Shown here in pieces: positions 33,884 through 41,582 of a stretch of DNA of 64,000 nt. This DNA is from Albibacterium sp963696875 (lineage in GTDB: Bacteria; Bacteroidota; Bacteroidia; Sphingobacteriales; Sphingobacteriaceae). The translations under genes and the position numbers were made by a program. Each line of letters opens with the position of its first letter. Positions within the stretch are counted from its first letter, which is position 1. The DNA lies in assembly GCA_963696875.1 (NCBI GenBank), contig CAVOLQ010000007.1, forward strand, positions 1 through 64,000, read 5' to 3'. A model generated the notes under the pieces. The model was not told the DNA's origin and made no database searches. It saw only the letters and a list, made by a program, of their open reading frames with translations.

Positions 33884-34669
33884 ATGTCTAAAATCATTTT
33901 TAAATCGCAAGATGATATCGAGCAAATTCGGATAAGCGGAGATCTTTTGTCTCGTGCTCTTGGTGAAATTGCTAAAGAGATCAAACCTGGTGTAAAAACA
34001 AAGAGTTTAGATAAATTGGCTCAAACGTTCATACAGGATCACGGGGGGACACCGGCTTTTCTTAACTACAGTGGCTTCCCTTATTCGCTTTGTATATCAC
34101 CTAATGACCAGATTGTGCACGGCTTTCCAGGTGAGTATGAATTGAAAGATGGCGATATACTTTCTGTCGATTGCGGAGTTAAACTTAACGGCTTTATCAG
34201 CGATTCGGCTTATACGTTCCAAGTAGGTGAAGTAAGCGAGGAAATTAAAAAACTATTGGATGTGACCCAGACGTCTTTGTTAAAAGGAATAGAGCAGGCC
34301 GTTGTAGGGAAGCGTGTGGGTGATATATCTTATGCTATTCAAAGTTATATCGACCAATATAACTTTGGAATTGTTAAAGAGCTTGTAGGTCATGGAGTTG
34401 GAATTGAGTTGCACGAAAAACCCGAGGTGCCAAATTATGGTCAACGAGGAACAGGGATAAAGCTTCAAGAGGGAATGGTTATCGCTATTGAACCTATGGT
34501 AAATTTAGGGAAAGCGGGGGTGAAATTTTGGGAAGATGGGTGGACTGTTAGCACCGCTGACGGATTGCCATCGGCTCATTTTGAGCATACTGTGGCAATA
34601 GGTAAGGGACAGGCGGACATTTTAACATCGTTTTCATATATAGAAAATATTTTAAACAAAAAAGGTTGA
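33884..34669 (+). CDS. map: Methionine aminopeptidase, type I
   Basis: Removes the initiator Met from nascent proteins. The 261-residue protein has the five metal ligands of the pita-bread fold: Asp96 (SVDCGV), Asp107 (FISDSAY), His170 (VGHGVG), Glu203 (AIEPMV) and Glu234 (FEHTVAI). No N-terminal zinc extension is present. The promoter of the infA group overlaps its last codons. Confidence 0.94.
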   Translation: MSKIIFKSQDDIEQIRISGDLLSRALGEIAKEIKPGVKTKSLDKLAQTFIQDHGGTPAFLNYSGFPYSLCISPNDQIVHGFPGEYELKDGDILSVDCGVKLNGFISDSAYTFQVGEVSEEIKKLLDVTQTSLLKGIEQAVVGKRVGDISYAIQSYIDQYNFGIVKELVGHGVGIELHEKPEVPNYGQRGTGIKLQEGMVIAIEPMVNLGKAGVKFWEDGWTVSTADGLPSAHFEHTVAIGKGQADILTSFSYIENILNKKG

Positions 34670-34696
34670 TTGTCTGTTTAATTTTTTCTATCTTTG
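34666..34696 (+). promoter_or_regulatory. Internal promoter before infA
   Basis: TTG at 34666-34668, overlapping the map stop, then 20 nt, then TATCTTTG at 34689-34696. A good Bacteroidota promoter. It would start a transcript about 40 nt before infA and allow infA-rpmJ-rpsM-rpsK-rpsD-rpoA-rplQ to be expressed separately. Confidence 0.58.
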
Positions 34697-34741
34697 CATC
34701 CCTGTTTGTACAGTTGTAACAGATTAAATATTAGTAAAAAT

Positions 34742-34960
34742 ATGGCTAAGCAAGCCTCGATAGAACAAGACGGTATTATTAAAGAAGCATTGTCTAATGC
34801 TATGTTTCGTGTTGAGTTGGAGAACGGGCACGAGATCGTTGCTCATATTTCTGGCAAAATGCGAATGCATTATATTAAAATACTGCCGGGGGATAGGGTG
34901 AAGTTGGAGATGTCACCTTACGATCTGTCAAAAGGTCGGATAACATATAGATATAAATAA
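34742..34960 (+). CDS. infA: Translation initiation factor IF-1
   Basis: OB-fold factor that occupies the A site during initiation. The start MAKQASIEQDGIIKEALSNA gives 72 residues; a Met 16 codons upstream lies within the promoter leader and is rejected. MFRVELENGHEIVAHISGKMRMHYIKILPGDRVKLEMSPYDLSKGRI is typical. rpmJ follows 11 nt later. Confidence 0.95.
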   Translation: MAKQASIEQDGIIKEALSNAMFRVELENGHEIVAHISGKMRMHYIKILPGDRVKLEMSPYDLSKGRITYRYK

Positions 34961-34971
34961 AAATTCAGGAG

Positions 34972-35088
34972 ATGAAAGTTAGAGCATCCATCAAAAAACG
35001 CAGTGCCGATTGCAAGATTATTCGCCGTAACGGTAAATTGTATGTAATCAATAAAAAGAACCCTAGGTTTAAACAACGTCAGGGATAA
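34972..35088 (+). CDS. rpmJ: 50S ribosomal protein L36, zinc-free form
   Basis: The smallest large-subunit protein, 38 residues: MKVRASIKKRSADCKIIRRNG and the ending KKNPRFKQRQG. The usual zinc site (CxxC, C, H) is degenerate: SADC replaces CxxC, Asn replaces the third Cys and Phe the His, so it should not bind zinc. It lies between infA and rpsM as expected. Confidence 0.95.
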   Translation: MKVRASIKKRSADCKIIRRNGKLYVINKKNPRFKQRQG

Positions 35089-35133
35089 GAGAGCGTATTG
35101 TTAATTAACAAGGCTTAAAACGTAAACAAAACT

Positions 35134-35511
35134 ATGGCAAGGATATCAGGTATAGATTTACCAAGAAACAAACGAGGAGAGATCGGACTTACTTACATTT
35201 TCGGTATCGGACGTTCAACTGCACAGCGCATTTTGGACAAGGCTGGTATATCATATGATGTTAAAGTACAAGAATGGACCGATGATCAGTTAAATACGAT
35301 TCGTACAATCATCAACGATGAAATCAAAGTTGAAGGTACACTGCGATCAGAAGTGCAATTGAACATTAAACGCTTAATGGATATTGGTTGCTACCGTGGC
35401 TTACGCCATCGTAAGGGATTGCCAGTTCGCGGACAGCGTACTAAGAATAACTCGCGTACTCGTAAAGGAAGACGTAAGACAGTTGCAAATAAGAAAAAAG
35501 CTACTAAATAA
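35134..35511 (+). CDS. rpsM: 30S ribosomal protein S13
   Basis: Head protein contacting the P-site tRNA and the 50S subunit. 125 residues: MARISGIDLPRNKRGEIGLTYIFGIGRSTAQRIL, RGLRHRKGLPVRGQRTKNNSRTRKGRRKTVANKKK. In E. coli the S4 regulator acts in front of rpsM; here the structured leader is in front of rpsD instead. Confidence 0.95.
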   Translation: MARISGIDLPRNKRGEIGLTYIFGIGRSTAQRILDKAGISYDVKVQEWTDDQLNTIRTIINDEIKVEGTLRSEVQLNIKRLMDIGCYRGLRHRKGLPVRGQRTKNNSRTRKGRRKTVANKKKATK

Positions 35512-35527
35512 TAATTGACAAGATATA

Positions 35528-35917
35528 ATGGCTAAGAGTAAAAAAGTAACCAAGAAGCGTCTCGTTAAGATTGAACCTGTAGGTCAGGCTCATATTAGCG
35601 CTACCTTTAATAATATCATTGTGACTTTAACCAATAACGAGGGACAAACCATTTCTTGGTCTTCAGCCGGTAAAATGGGCTTTAGAGGGTCGAAGAAGAA
35701 TACTCCTTATGCTGCGGGTCAAGCTGCTGCAGATTGTGGTAAAGTTGCACATGATTTGGGATTACGTAAAGTAGAAGTGTTCGTTAAAGGTCCAGGTTCT
35801 GGTCGTGAATCGGCAATTCGTACTTTGCAGACAGCGGGGATTGAAGTAACAACTATCAAAGATATTACTCCACTTCCACATAACGGTTGTCGTCCTGCAA
35901 AAAGAAGAAGAGTTTAA
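35528..35917 (+). CDS. rpsK: 30S ribosomal protein S11
   Basis: Platform protein near the mRNA exit. 129 residues: AHISATFNNIIVTLTNNEGQTISWSSAGKMGFRGSKKNTPYAAGQAA, VFVKGPGSGRESAIRTLQTAGIEV, ending PHNGCRPAKRRRV. Length typical. Confidence 0.95.
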   Translation: MAKSKKVTKKRLVKIEPVGQAHISATFNNIIVTLTNNEGQTISWSSAGKMGFRGSKKNTPYAAGQAAADCGKVAHDLGLRKVEVFVKGPGSGRESAIRTLQTAGIEVTTIKDITPLPHNGCRPAKRRRV

Positions 35918-35924
35918 TTAATAT

Positions 35925-35969
35925 TTTAAAGCTAAGATTCTCTCACACTAGGTGAGAAGATACTTTAAA
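35925..35969 (+). promoter_or_regulatory. Two-tier hairpin leader before rpsD (candidate S4 autoregulatory element)
   Basis: An outer stem (tttaaag at 35925-35931 with ctttaaa at 35963-35969) encloses an inner stem (tctcac at 35941-35946 with gtgaga at 35952-35957, loop actag). It ends 10 nt before the rpsD ATG. S4 represses its own mRNA in other bacteria through a structured leader; a similar role here is inferred. Confidence 0.45.
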
Positions 35970-35979
35970 CAACAAAAAA

Positions 35980-36587
35980 ATGGCTAGATACATTGGACCA
36001 AAGTCCAAAATTGCCCGTAGATTCAGAGAGCCTATCTTTGGCCCTGATAAAGCACTAGAGCGGAAAAACTATCCTCCAGGGCAACATGGTAACTCAAGAC
36101 GTAGAGGAAACAATCCGAATACGCAACACAGTTACTGGAAAAACAAAAAGCAAAATATACTTACGGTATTTTAGAGCGTCAATTTTTAAATCTATTTCAA
36201 AAGGCTTCTTCTAAAGAAGGAGTAACCGGTGAAGAATTGTTGAAATTGTTAGAAGCTCGTTTAGACAATACCGTTTATCGTTTAGGTATTGCACCTACTC
36301 GTTCTGCTGCTCGTCAGTTAGTAAGCCACAAGCACATTACGGTAAATGGCGATGTAGTCAATATACCTTCTTATAGTCTTCGTCCTGGTGACATCGTTGC
36401 CGTACGTGAGCGGTCGAAATCATTAGAAGCCATAACTGAGTCAGTTTCTGGTAGAACTATAAATAAATTTAGTTGGTTAGAATGGGATATCAATGAACTT
36501 ACAGGTAAGTTTTTAAATTTCCCTACTCGCGATGAGATTCCGGAAAATATCAAGGAAAATCTTATTGTTGAGCTGTACTCTAAATAA
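35980..36587 (+). CDS. rpsD: 30S ribosomal protein S4, frameshifted as read
   Basis: Primary 16S rRNA-binding protein. The frame opens MARYIGPKSKIARRFREPIFG and is correct to about residue 43 (SRRRG). It then slips and stops at 36174. The +1 frame from the aaa run at 36108-36110 continues the true protein (KQSEYATQLLEKQKAKYTYG, ERQFLNLF, then LLEARLDNTVYRLGIAPTRSAARQLVSHKHITVNG) to the stop at 36587. One added A restores 202 residues, the normal length. S4 is essential, so I infer a missing base in the sequence rather than a dead gene. Confidence 0.9.
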
Positions 36588-36595
36588 TCGAATTT

Positions 36596-36640
36596 ACAAA
36601 AAAGCATTTTTCCTTAGAGAGATATGCTTTTTTGTTTGAA
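36596..36640 (+). terminator. Terminator-like hairpin between rpsD and rpoA
   Basis: acaaaaaagcat (36596-36607) and atgcttttttgt (36624-36635) form a perfect 12-bp stem with a T-run in its 3' arm. Since rpoA must be expressed, partial termination or an RNA boundary is more likely than full termination. Confidence 0.5.
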
Positions 36641-36672
36641 ATATTCATTCAAATAACATTAAAAAGAAATAA

Positions 36673-37665
36673 ATGGCAATTTTAGCATTTCAAAAACCGG
36701 ATAAAGTTATCATGCAGAAATCTACTGATTTTGACGGTACGTTTGAATTTCGTCCGTTAGAACCAGGATATGGCGTAACCATTGGTAATGCTTTACGTCG
36801 TATTTTATTGTCTTCGCTTGAAGGCTATGCAATTACTTCTACACGAATATCTGGTGTTTCTCATGAGTTCTCTACTATCAAAGGTGTGGTTGAGGATGTG
36901 ACTGAGATTATCCTAAATCTTAAACAAGTTCGGTTTAAAAAGGTTGGCGAATTAGGAGATTCAGAAAAAATATTTGTTGTTATCAACGGACAGGAACAAT
37001 TCACTGCTGGAGATATCACCAAATTCTCTTCAAACTTTGAAATCTTAAATCCTGATTTTGTAATTTGTAATATGGATAGCACAATTCCTCTAGAGATTGA
37101 ACTTACGGTTGGTAAAGGTCGTGGTTATATTAATGCTGAAGAAAACAAAGTTGTTGATGCTCCTTTAGGGTTTATCGCGATTGACTCTATATTTACACCA
37201 ATTAAGAATGTTAAATATACAATTGAAAACTTCCGTGTAGAACAAAAAACTGACTACGAGAAATTGTTATTAGATATTTCTACGGATGGTTCTATTCATC
37301 CAGAAGATGCTTTGAAAGAAGCAGCAAAAATATTAATTCATCACTTCATGCTTTTTTCTGATGAGAATATCTTATTGGAGTCACAAGCAAAGGAAGAGAC
37401 TAAAGAAGTTGATGAAGAAGTGCTACATATGCGTAAAGTTCTTAAGACTGAATTAGTGGATTTAGATCTTTCAGTACGGGCATTAAACTGCTTAAAAGCT
37501 GCAGATATTAGAACCCTAGCAGACTTAGTTACTTATGACGTAGCAGATATGCTTAAGTTTAGGAACTTTGGTAAAAAATCATTGGCTGAAATTCAAGACT
37601 TAGTAAAATCAAAGGGCTTATCCTTTGGAATGAACCTTGCCAAATTCAAATTGGAAGAGGAATAA
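36673..37665 (+). CDS. rpoA: DNA-directed RNA polymerase subunit alpha
   Basis: Scaffold for RNA polymerase assembly and contact point for activators. 330 residues: the N-terminal dimerisation domain with EPGYGVTIGNALRRILLSSLEGYAITS (~32-58), and the C-terminal domain from about residue 255 with ELVDLDLSVRALNCLKAADIRTLADLV and FRNFGKKSLAEIQDLV. An 86-nt spacer with a terminator-like hairpin precedes it. Confidence 0.95.
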   Translation: MAILAFQKPDKVIMQKSTDFDGTFEFRPLEPGYGVTIGNALRRILLSSLEGYAITSTRISGVSHEFSTIKGVVEDVTEIILNLKQVRFKKVGELGDSEKIFVVINGQEQFTAGDITKFSSNFEILNPDFVICNMDSTIPLEIELTVGKGRGYINAEENKVVDAPLGFIAIDSIFTPIKNVKYTIENFRVEQKTDYEKLLLDISTDGSIHPEDALKEAAKILIHHFMLFSDENILLESQAKEETKEVDEEVLHMRKVLKTELVDLDLSVRALNCLKAADIRTLADLVTYDVADMLKFRNFGKKSLAEIQDLVKSKGLSFGMNLAKFKLEEE

Positions 37666-37761
37666 TTTTAATTAATAAATAGACAAATTTAGCGACCTGC
37701 TGCATAATTCCCTCCTTGAGAAAATTAGAAATCGGAGACGGTATGCACAAAAAAAATAAAA

Positions 37762-38325
37762 ATGAGACACGGAAAAAAAGTTAAAAAATTAGGGCGCACC
37801 CATAGCCATCGTATTGCGTTAATGTCCAATATGGCAATTTCACTTATACAACATAAGAGAATTACAACTACATTGCAAAAAGCCAAAGCCTTACGCATTT
37901 ATGTTGAGCCTTTAATAACCAAGTCTAAATCTGATACTACGCATTCACGTCGTACAGTGTTTTCTTACTTAGGAGATAAAGATGCTGTAACTACACTGTT
38001 TCGTGAAATTTCAGAGAAAGTAGCTAATCGCCCTGGAGGTTACACCCGAATCATTAAACTAAGTAATCGTTTGGGTGATAATGCGGAAATGGCGATTATT
38101 GAATTGGTAGACTATAATGAAGTTTATACTAAAGGCGAAGCAGCTCCAGAAAAGAAAGCTACTAGACGTCGTGGTGGTGGAAAGAAAAAAGTAGAAACAG
38201 CAGCCGTTAGTAATGAAACAGCTGACGTTGTAGATACAGCAGCGAAGGCTGAAGAACCAGCAAAGGCTGTTGAAAAAGTAGAACCTGAAGAAGGGGATTC
38301 GACTTCTAAAAGTGAAAATTCTTAA
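37762..38325 (+). CDS. rplQ: 50S ribosomal protein L17
   Basis: Tunnel-exit region protein, last gene of the cluster. 187 residues: MRHGKKVKKLGRTHSHRIALMSNMAISLIQHKRITTTLQKAKALR, RPGGYTRIIKLSNRLGDNAEMAIIELVDY. From about residue 130 a low-complexity tail follows, first basic (KKATRRRGGGKKK) then acidic and Ala-rich, as is common in Bacteroidota L17 and absent in E. coli. A terminator follows. Confidence 0.94.
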   Translation: MRHGKKVKKLGRTHSHRIALMSNMAISLIQHKRITTTLQKAKALRIYVEPLITKSKSDTTHSRRTVFSYLGDKDAVTTLFREISEKVANRPGGYTRIIKLSNRLGDNAEMAIIELVDYNEVYTKGEAAPEKKATRRRGGGKKKVETAAVSNETADVVDTAAKAEEPAKAVEKVEPEEGDSTSKSENS

Positions 38326-38344
38326 TTGATAATTTTTCGATTAG

Positions 38345-38378
38345 AAAGCGCATAGGATTATTCTTATGCGCTTTTTTT
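38345..38378 (+). terminator. Rho-independent terminator of the ribosomal operon
   Basis: aaagcgcata and tatgcgcttt pair around a 10-nt loop, followed by a T-run. It closes the rplC-rplQ cluster. Confidence 0.8.
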
Positions 38379-38633
38379 ATTTGTTACTATTTCTTCGTTC
38401 TTACTGACGGCATTTCTTTTTTCTGACAAATTGATTCATGGCTTATAATGAGTTAAATTACCAATGTTATTGTTTGTCCGAAATTAGGTCCCCATTTCTA
38501 ATCCTTCTCAAAATATTAAAGACAATATGTCAGTTTTTATTCGTGTTTTACTTGTTTGTTCGACTTTTCCTTTTTGGTATAAGCTTTGATATATGATAAT
38601 CGTTATTAGTATTTAAAATAAAAGATAAAGCAT
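38379..38633. other. Spacer between rplQ terminator and dnaK
   Basis: The 308-nt gap begins with the rplQ terminator. The rest is AT-rich with no defendable ORF. TTTG at 38555-38558 and a TAagcTTTG word at 38580-38588 resemble a promoter but the -7 box has one base too many. No CIRCE element (TTAGCACTC-N9-GAGTGCTAA) was seen. Confidence 0.4.
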
Positions 38634-40538
38634 ATGTCAAAAATAATTGGAATCGACTTAGGAACCACCAATTCCTGCGTAGCTGTCATGGAAGGGAATG
38701 AACCCGTAGTTATTTCAAATAACGAAGGTAAGAGAACTACCCCATCCATCGTAGCTTTTGTAGAAAATGGCGAACGTAAAGTAGGTGATCCTGCAAAACG
38801 CCAAGCTATTACAAATCCTACCAAAACCATCTATTCGATTAAGAGGTTTATGGGTCATACATTTGATGAAGTTAAGGTTGAGCATGTCCCTTACAAAGTC
38901 GTAAAGGGAGATAATAATACTCCTCGTGTAGAAATAGATGATCGAAAATATACTCCACAGGAAATTTCGGCAATGATATTGCAGAAAATGAAAAAAACTG
39001 CGGAAGATTTTCTAGGACAAGAAGTAACTGAGGCAGTAATCACTGTTCCAGCATATTTTAATGACGCGCAGCGTCAGGCGACAAAAGAAGCGGGTGAAAT
39101 TGCTGGTTTAGTTGTCAAACGTATTATTAATGAACCTACGGCAGCTGCTTTAGCTTATGGGCTTGATAAGGCTCATAAAGATATGAAAATCGCCGTATTT
39201 GACTGCGGTGGTGGTACACATGACGTTTCCATACTTGAATTGGGTGATGGTGTATTTGAAGTAAAATCGACTGACGGAGATACGCATTTAGGGGGAGATG
39301 ATTTTGACCAAGTAATTATTAATTGGTTAGTTCAAGAATTTAAAGACGAAAATGGTGGATTTGATCTAACTAAAGATGCAATGGCATTACAGCGTTTAAA
39401 GGAAGCTGCTGAAAAGGCTAAAATTGAACTTTCAAGTACATCTTCTACCGAAGTAAACTTGCCTTACATTACTGCCGATGCAACCGGACCTAAGCATCTT
39501 GTTCGCAATTTAACGAGGGCTAAATTTGAACAATTGGCAGATAGTTTAATCAAACGTACTATCGATCCTTGTCGTTCGGCTTTAAAAAATGCAGGTTTAG
39601 ATAAATCCGATATTGATGAAGTGATTTTAGTTGGTGGTTCAACACGTATTCCTGCTATCCAAGACGCTGTTAAAGAATTTTTCGGTAAAGAGCCATCTAA
39701 AGGTGTAAACCCTGATGAGGTGGTGGCTTTAGGAGCCGCGATTCAAGGTGGAGTTTTAACTGGAGAGGTTAAGGATGTTCTCTTGTTAGACGTAACGCCA
39801 CTTTCCTTAGGTATCGAAACTATGGGTGGGGTAATGACAAGATTAATAGAATCGAATACTACTATCCCTACGAAGAAGTCAGAGGTTTTCTCTACAGCTT
39901 CAGATAATCAGCCTTCAGTTGAAATTCATGTTCTACAAGGAGAACGTCCAATGGCGAATCAAAATAGAACCATTGGTCGCTTCCACTTAGACGGAATTCC
40001 ACCTGCGCCTCGTGGCGTGCCTCAGGTTGAAGTGACATTTGATATTGATGCCAATGGTATTTTACATGTTTCTGCTAAGGATAAAGCAACCAATAAAGAG
40101 CAGAAAATCAGAATTGAAGCTTCTTCAGGTTTGACTGATGAGGAAATCAAGAAAATGAGAGAAGAAGCTGATGCGAATGCAGAATCTGATAGAAAAGCAA
40201 AAGAAGAAGTTGATAAGTTGAATGCTGCTGATGCTTTAATTTTTTCTACTGAAAAGCAAATTAAAGAATATGGTGATAAGATTCCAGCAGAGAAGAAGGC
40301 ACCAATTGAGGAAGGTCTTAAAAAATTGAAAGATGCTTTTGCTGCGAAAGATTTTGCTGCAATTGATACCGTTCAAGCTGAATTACAAACAGCTTGGAAT
40401 GCTGCTTCTGAAGATATGTATAAGAGTGCAGAAGGTGCACCTGGACAAGAAGGTCAGCCTACAGGTGGCGAAGAACAAACTTCCGCTGAAGATGTAACTG
40501 ACGTAGACTTCGAAGAAGTAAAAGATGATGATAAGTAA
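38634..40538 (+). CDS. dnaK: Chaperone protein DnaK (Hsp70)
   Basis: ATP-driven chaperone. 634 residues: nucleotide-binding IIGIDLGTTNSCVAV (4-18), ITVPAYFNDAQRQATK, and a DTHLGGDDFD phosphate loop. The substrate domain begins after DVLLLDVTPLSLGIETMGG (~383-401) and the tail is acidic, ending FEEVKDDDK. The usual FDLGGGTFD motif reads FDCGGGTHD here (Cys191, His196). dnaJ and grpE are not adjacent. It is a single-gene unit with a strong terminator. Confidence 0.95.
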   Translation: MSKIIGIDLGTTNSCVAVMEGNEPVVISNNEGKRTTPSIVAFVENGERKVGDPAKRQAITNPTKTIYSIKRFMGHTFDEVKVEHVPYKVVKGDNNTPRVEIDDRKYTPQEISAMILQKMKKTAEDFLGQEVTEAVITVPAYFNDAQRQATKEAGEIAGLVVKRIINEPTAAALAYGLDKAHKDMKIAVFDCGGGTHDVSILELGDGVFEVKSTDGDTHLGGDDFDQVIINWLVQEFKDENGGFDLTKDAMALQRLKEAAEKAKIELSSTSSTEVNLPYITADATGPKHLVRNLTRAKFEQLADSLIKRTIDPCRSALKNAGLDKSDIDEVILVGGSTRIPAIQDAVKEFFGKEPSKGVNPDEVVALGAAIQGGVLTGEVKDVLLLDVTPLSLGIETMGGVMTRLIESNTTIPTKKSEVFSTASDNQPSVEIHVLQGERPMANQNRTIGRFHLDGIPPAPRGVPQVEVTFDIDANGILHVSAKDKATNKEQKIRIEASSGLTDEEIKKMREEADANAESDRKAKEEVDKLNAADALIFSTEKQIKEYGDKIPAEKKAPIEEGLKKLKDAFAAKDFAAIDTVQAELQTAWNAASEDMYKSAEGAPGQEGQPTGGEEQTSAEDVTDVDFEEVKDDDK

Positions 40539-40554
40539 TATTGGCATCTCTTAA

Positions 40555-40597
40555 AAATAAAAAAGGCTCGAAGATTATCTTCGAGCCTTTTTTATTT
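40555..40597. terminator. Bidirectional terminator between dnaK and nucleotidyltransferase
   Basis: aaaaaaggctcgaaga and tcttcgagccttttttat form a long GC-containing stem around a 2-4 nt loop, with A-run and T-run at either side. It can stop both convergent transcripts. Confidence 0.85.
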
Positions 40598-40621
40598 TTA
40601 AGAGGAAGTATAATTTTTGGG

Positions 40622-41536
40622 TTATTGATTCCATAAATTCGCCGGATAAGCGCCTTCTTCTATTAATTTAGAGATACTTTCTTGAACGATTGGCTTATCT
40701 TCTTTGTATGTTACGCCAAACCATTTTGAAGCAGTTGGAATTACTTTGAAAGTTGCCCCGTCATTGATCAATTTGTCGGCAACTATTGTAATAAAAAACT
40801 CCGACTTTGGATCTTGATGACTCTCTTCAACAAAAGCTCTAAATAATTCCTCGGAATCTTTGAAGACAGAAGGAGTAAAACCCCAGAAGTTCATAGAAAC
40901 GCGCGTTTCATTTGATAATTCATATTCTATTCCGTTTTCTTCAAAAAATACTTTCTTTTCTCCGTTAACCTCCTTAAAGAAAACCTTTGTACGTTCGGTT
41001 ACGGTCGTCATGTTACCTTCTTGGTTTACCTGGCAAACACCTCTCGACACCGTTCCGTACTCTGATAAAGTTTTATCAATTTGATAGCCCATCAATGCGA
41101 AATCTCTATCACTTGATTCGTTAGTTAGGAAGTCTGCCATCTTTTTAAATGAATCATATCCATAAAAATCATCAGCATTAATTACACAGAACGGCTCATT
41201 TATTTGATCTTTAGCGGACAGCACTGCATGAGCCGTACCCCAGGGTTTATCACGGACAACCTTTCTTTCAATTCCATATTTTTCAAGATTAAAGTCTTGA
41301 AACACATAGTCTGTTTCTATTTTTCCTTTTAGTTTGGGTTCGAATATTGCTTTGAAATTATCTGCGAATTCTTCTTTTATTATAAAAGAGACTTTTCCGA
41401 AGCCGGCTTTAATTGCATCATAAATAGAATAATCAATAATGGTCTCTCCATTTGGACCGAAACCATCGATCTGTTTCATACTTCCATATCTGCTAGCCAT
41501 ACCAGCGGCTAAAATTAAAAGTGTAGGTTTTTTCAT
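40622..41536 (-). CDS. Sugar-phosphate nucleotidyltransferase family protein
   Basis: Probably transfers a nucleotide to a sugar phosphate. The 304-residue protein opens with LLILAAGMASRYGSMKQ, the Gly-rich nucleotide-binding signature of the family, followed by a Rossmann-like core with FCVINADDFYG (~118-128) holding the metal-binding Asp pair. The C-terminal part (KSEFFITIVADKLI, KWFGVTYKEDK) resembles UTP-glucose-1-phosphate uridylyltransferase relatives, but substrate cannot be assigned. Last gene of a minus-strand group. Confidence 0.8.
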   Translation of the reverse strand: MKKPTLLILAAGMASRYGSMKQIDGFGPNGETIIDYSIYDAIKAGFGKVSFIIKEEFADNFKAIFEPKLKGKIETDYVFQDFNLEKYGIERKVVRDKPWGTAHAVLSAKDQINEPFCVINADDFYGYDSFKKMADFLTNESSDRDFALMGYQIDKTLSEYGTVSRGVCQVNQEGNMTTVTERTKVFFKEVNGEKKVFFEENGIEYELSNETRVSMNFWGFTPSVFKDSEELFRAFVEESHQDPKSEFFITIVADKLINDGATFKVIPTASKWFGVTYKEDKPIVQESISKLIEEGAYPANLWNQ

Positions 41537-41582
41537 TTTTCTTATTGTAGTTTTTCAGAGCCTATCTGCTTTGAGTTTTAAA

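Noticed and set aside
38379..38633. CIRCE or sigma-32-like element before dnaK
   Set aside because: No inverted repeat of the CIRCE type; the TTTG/TAagcTTTG words have wrong spacing.
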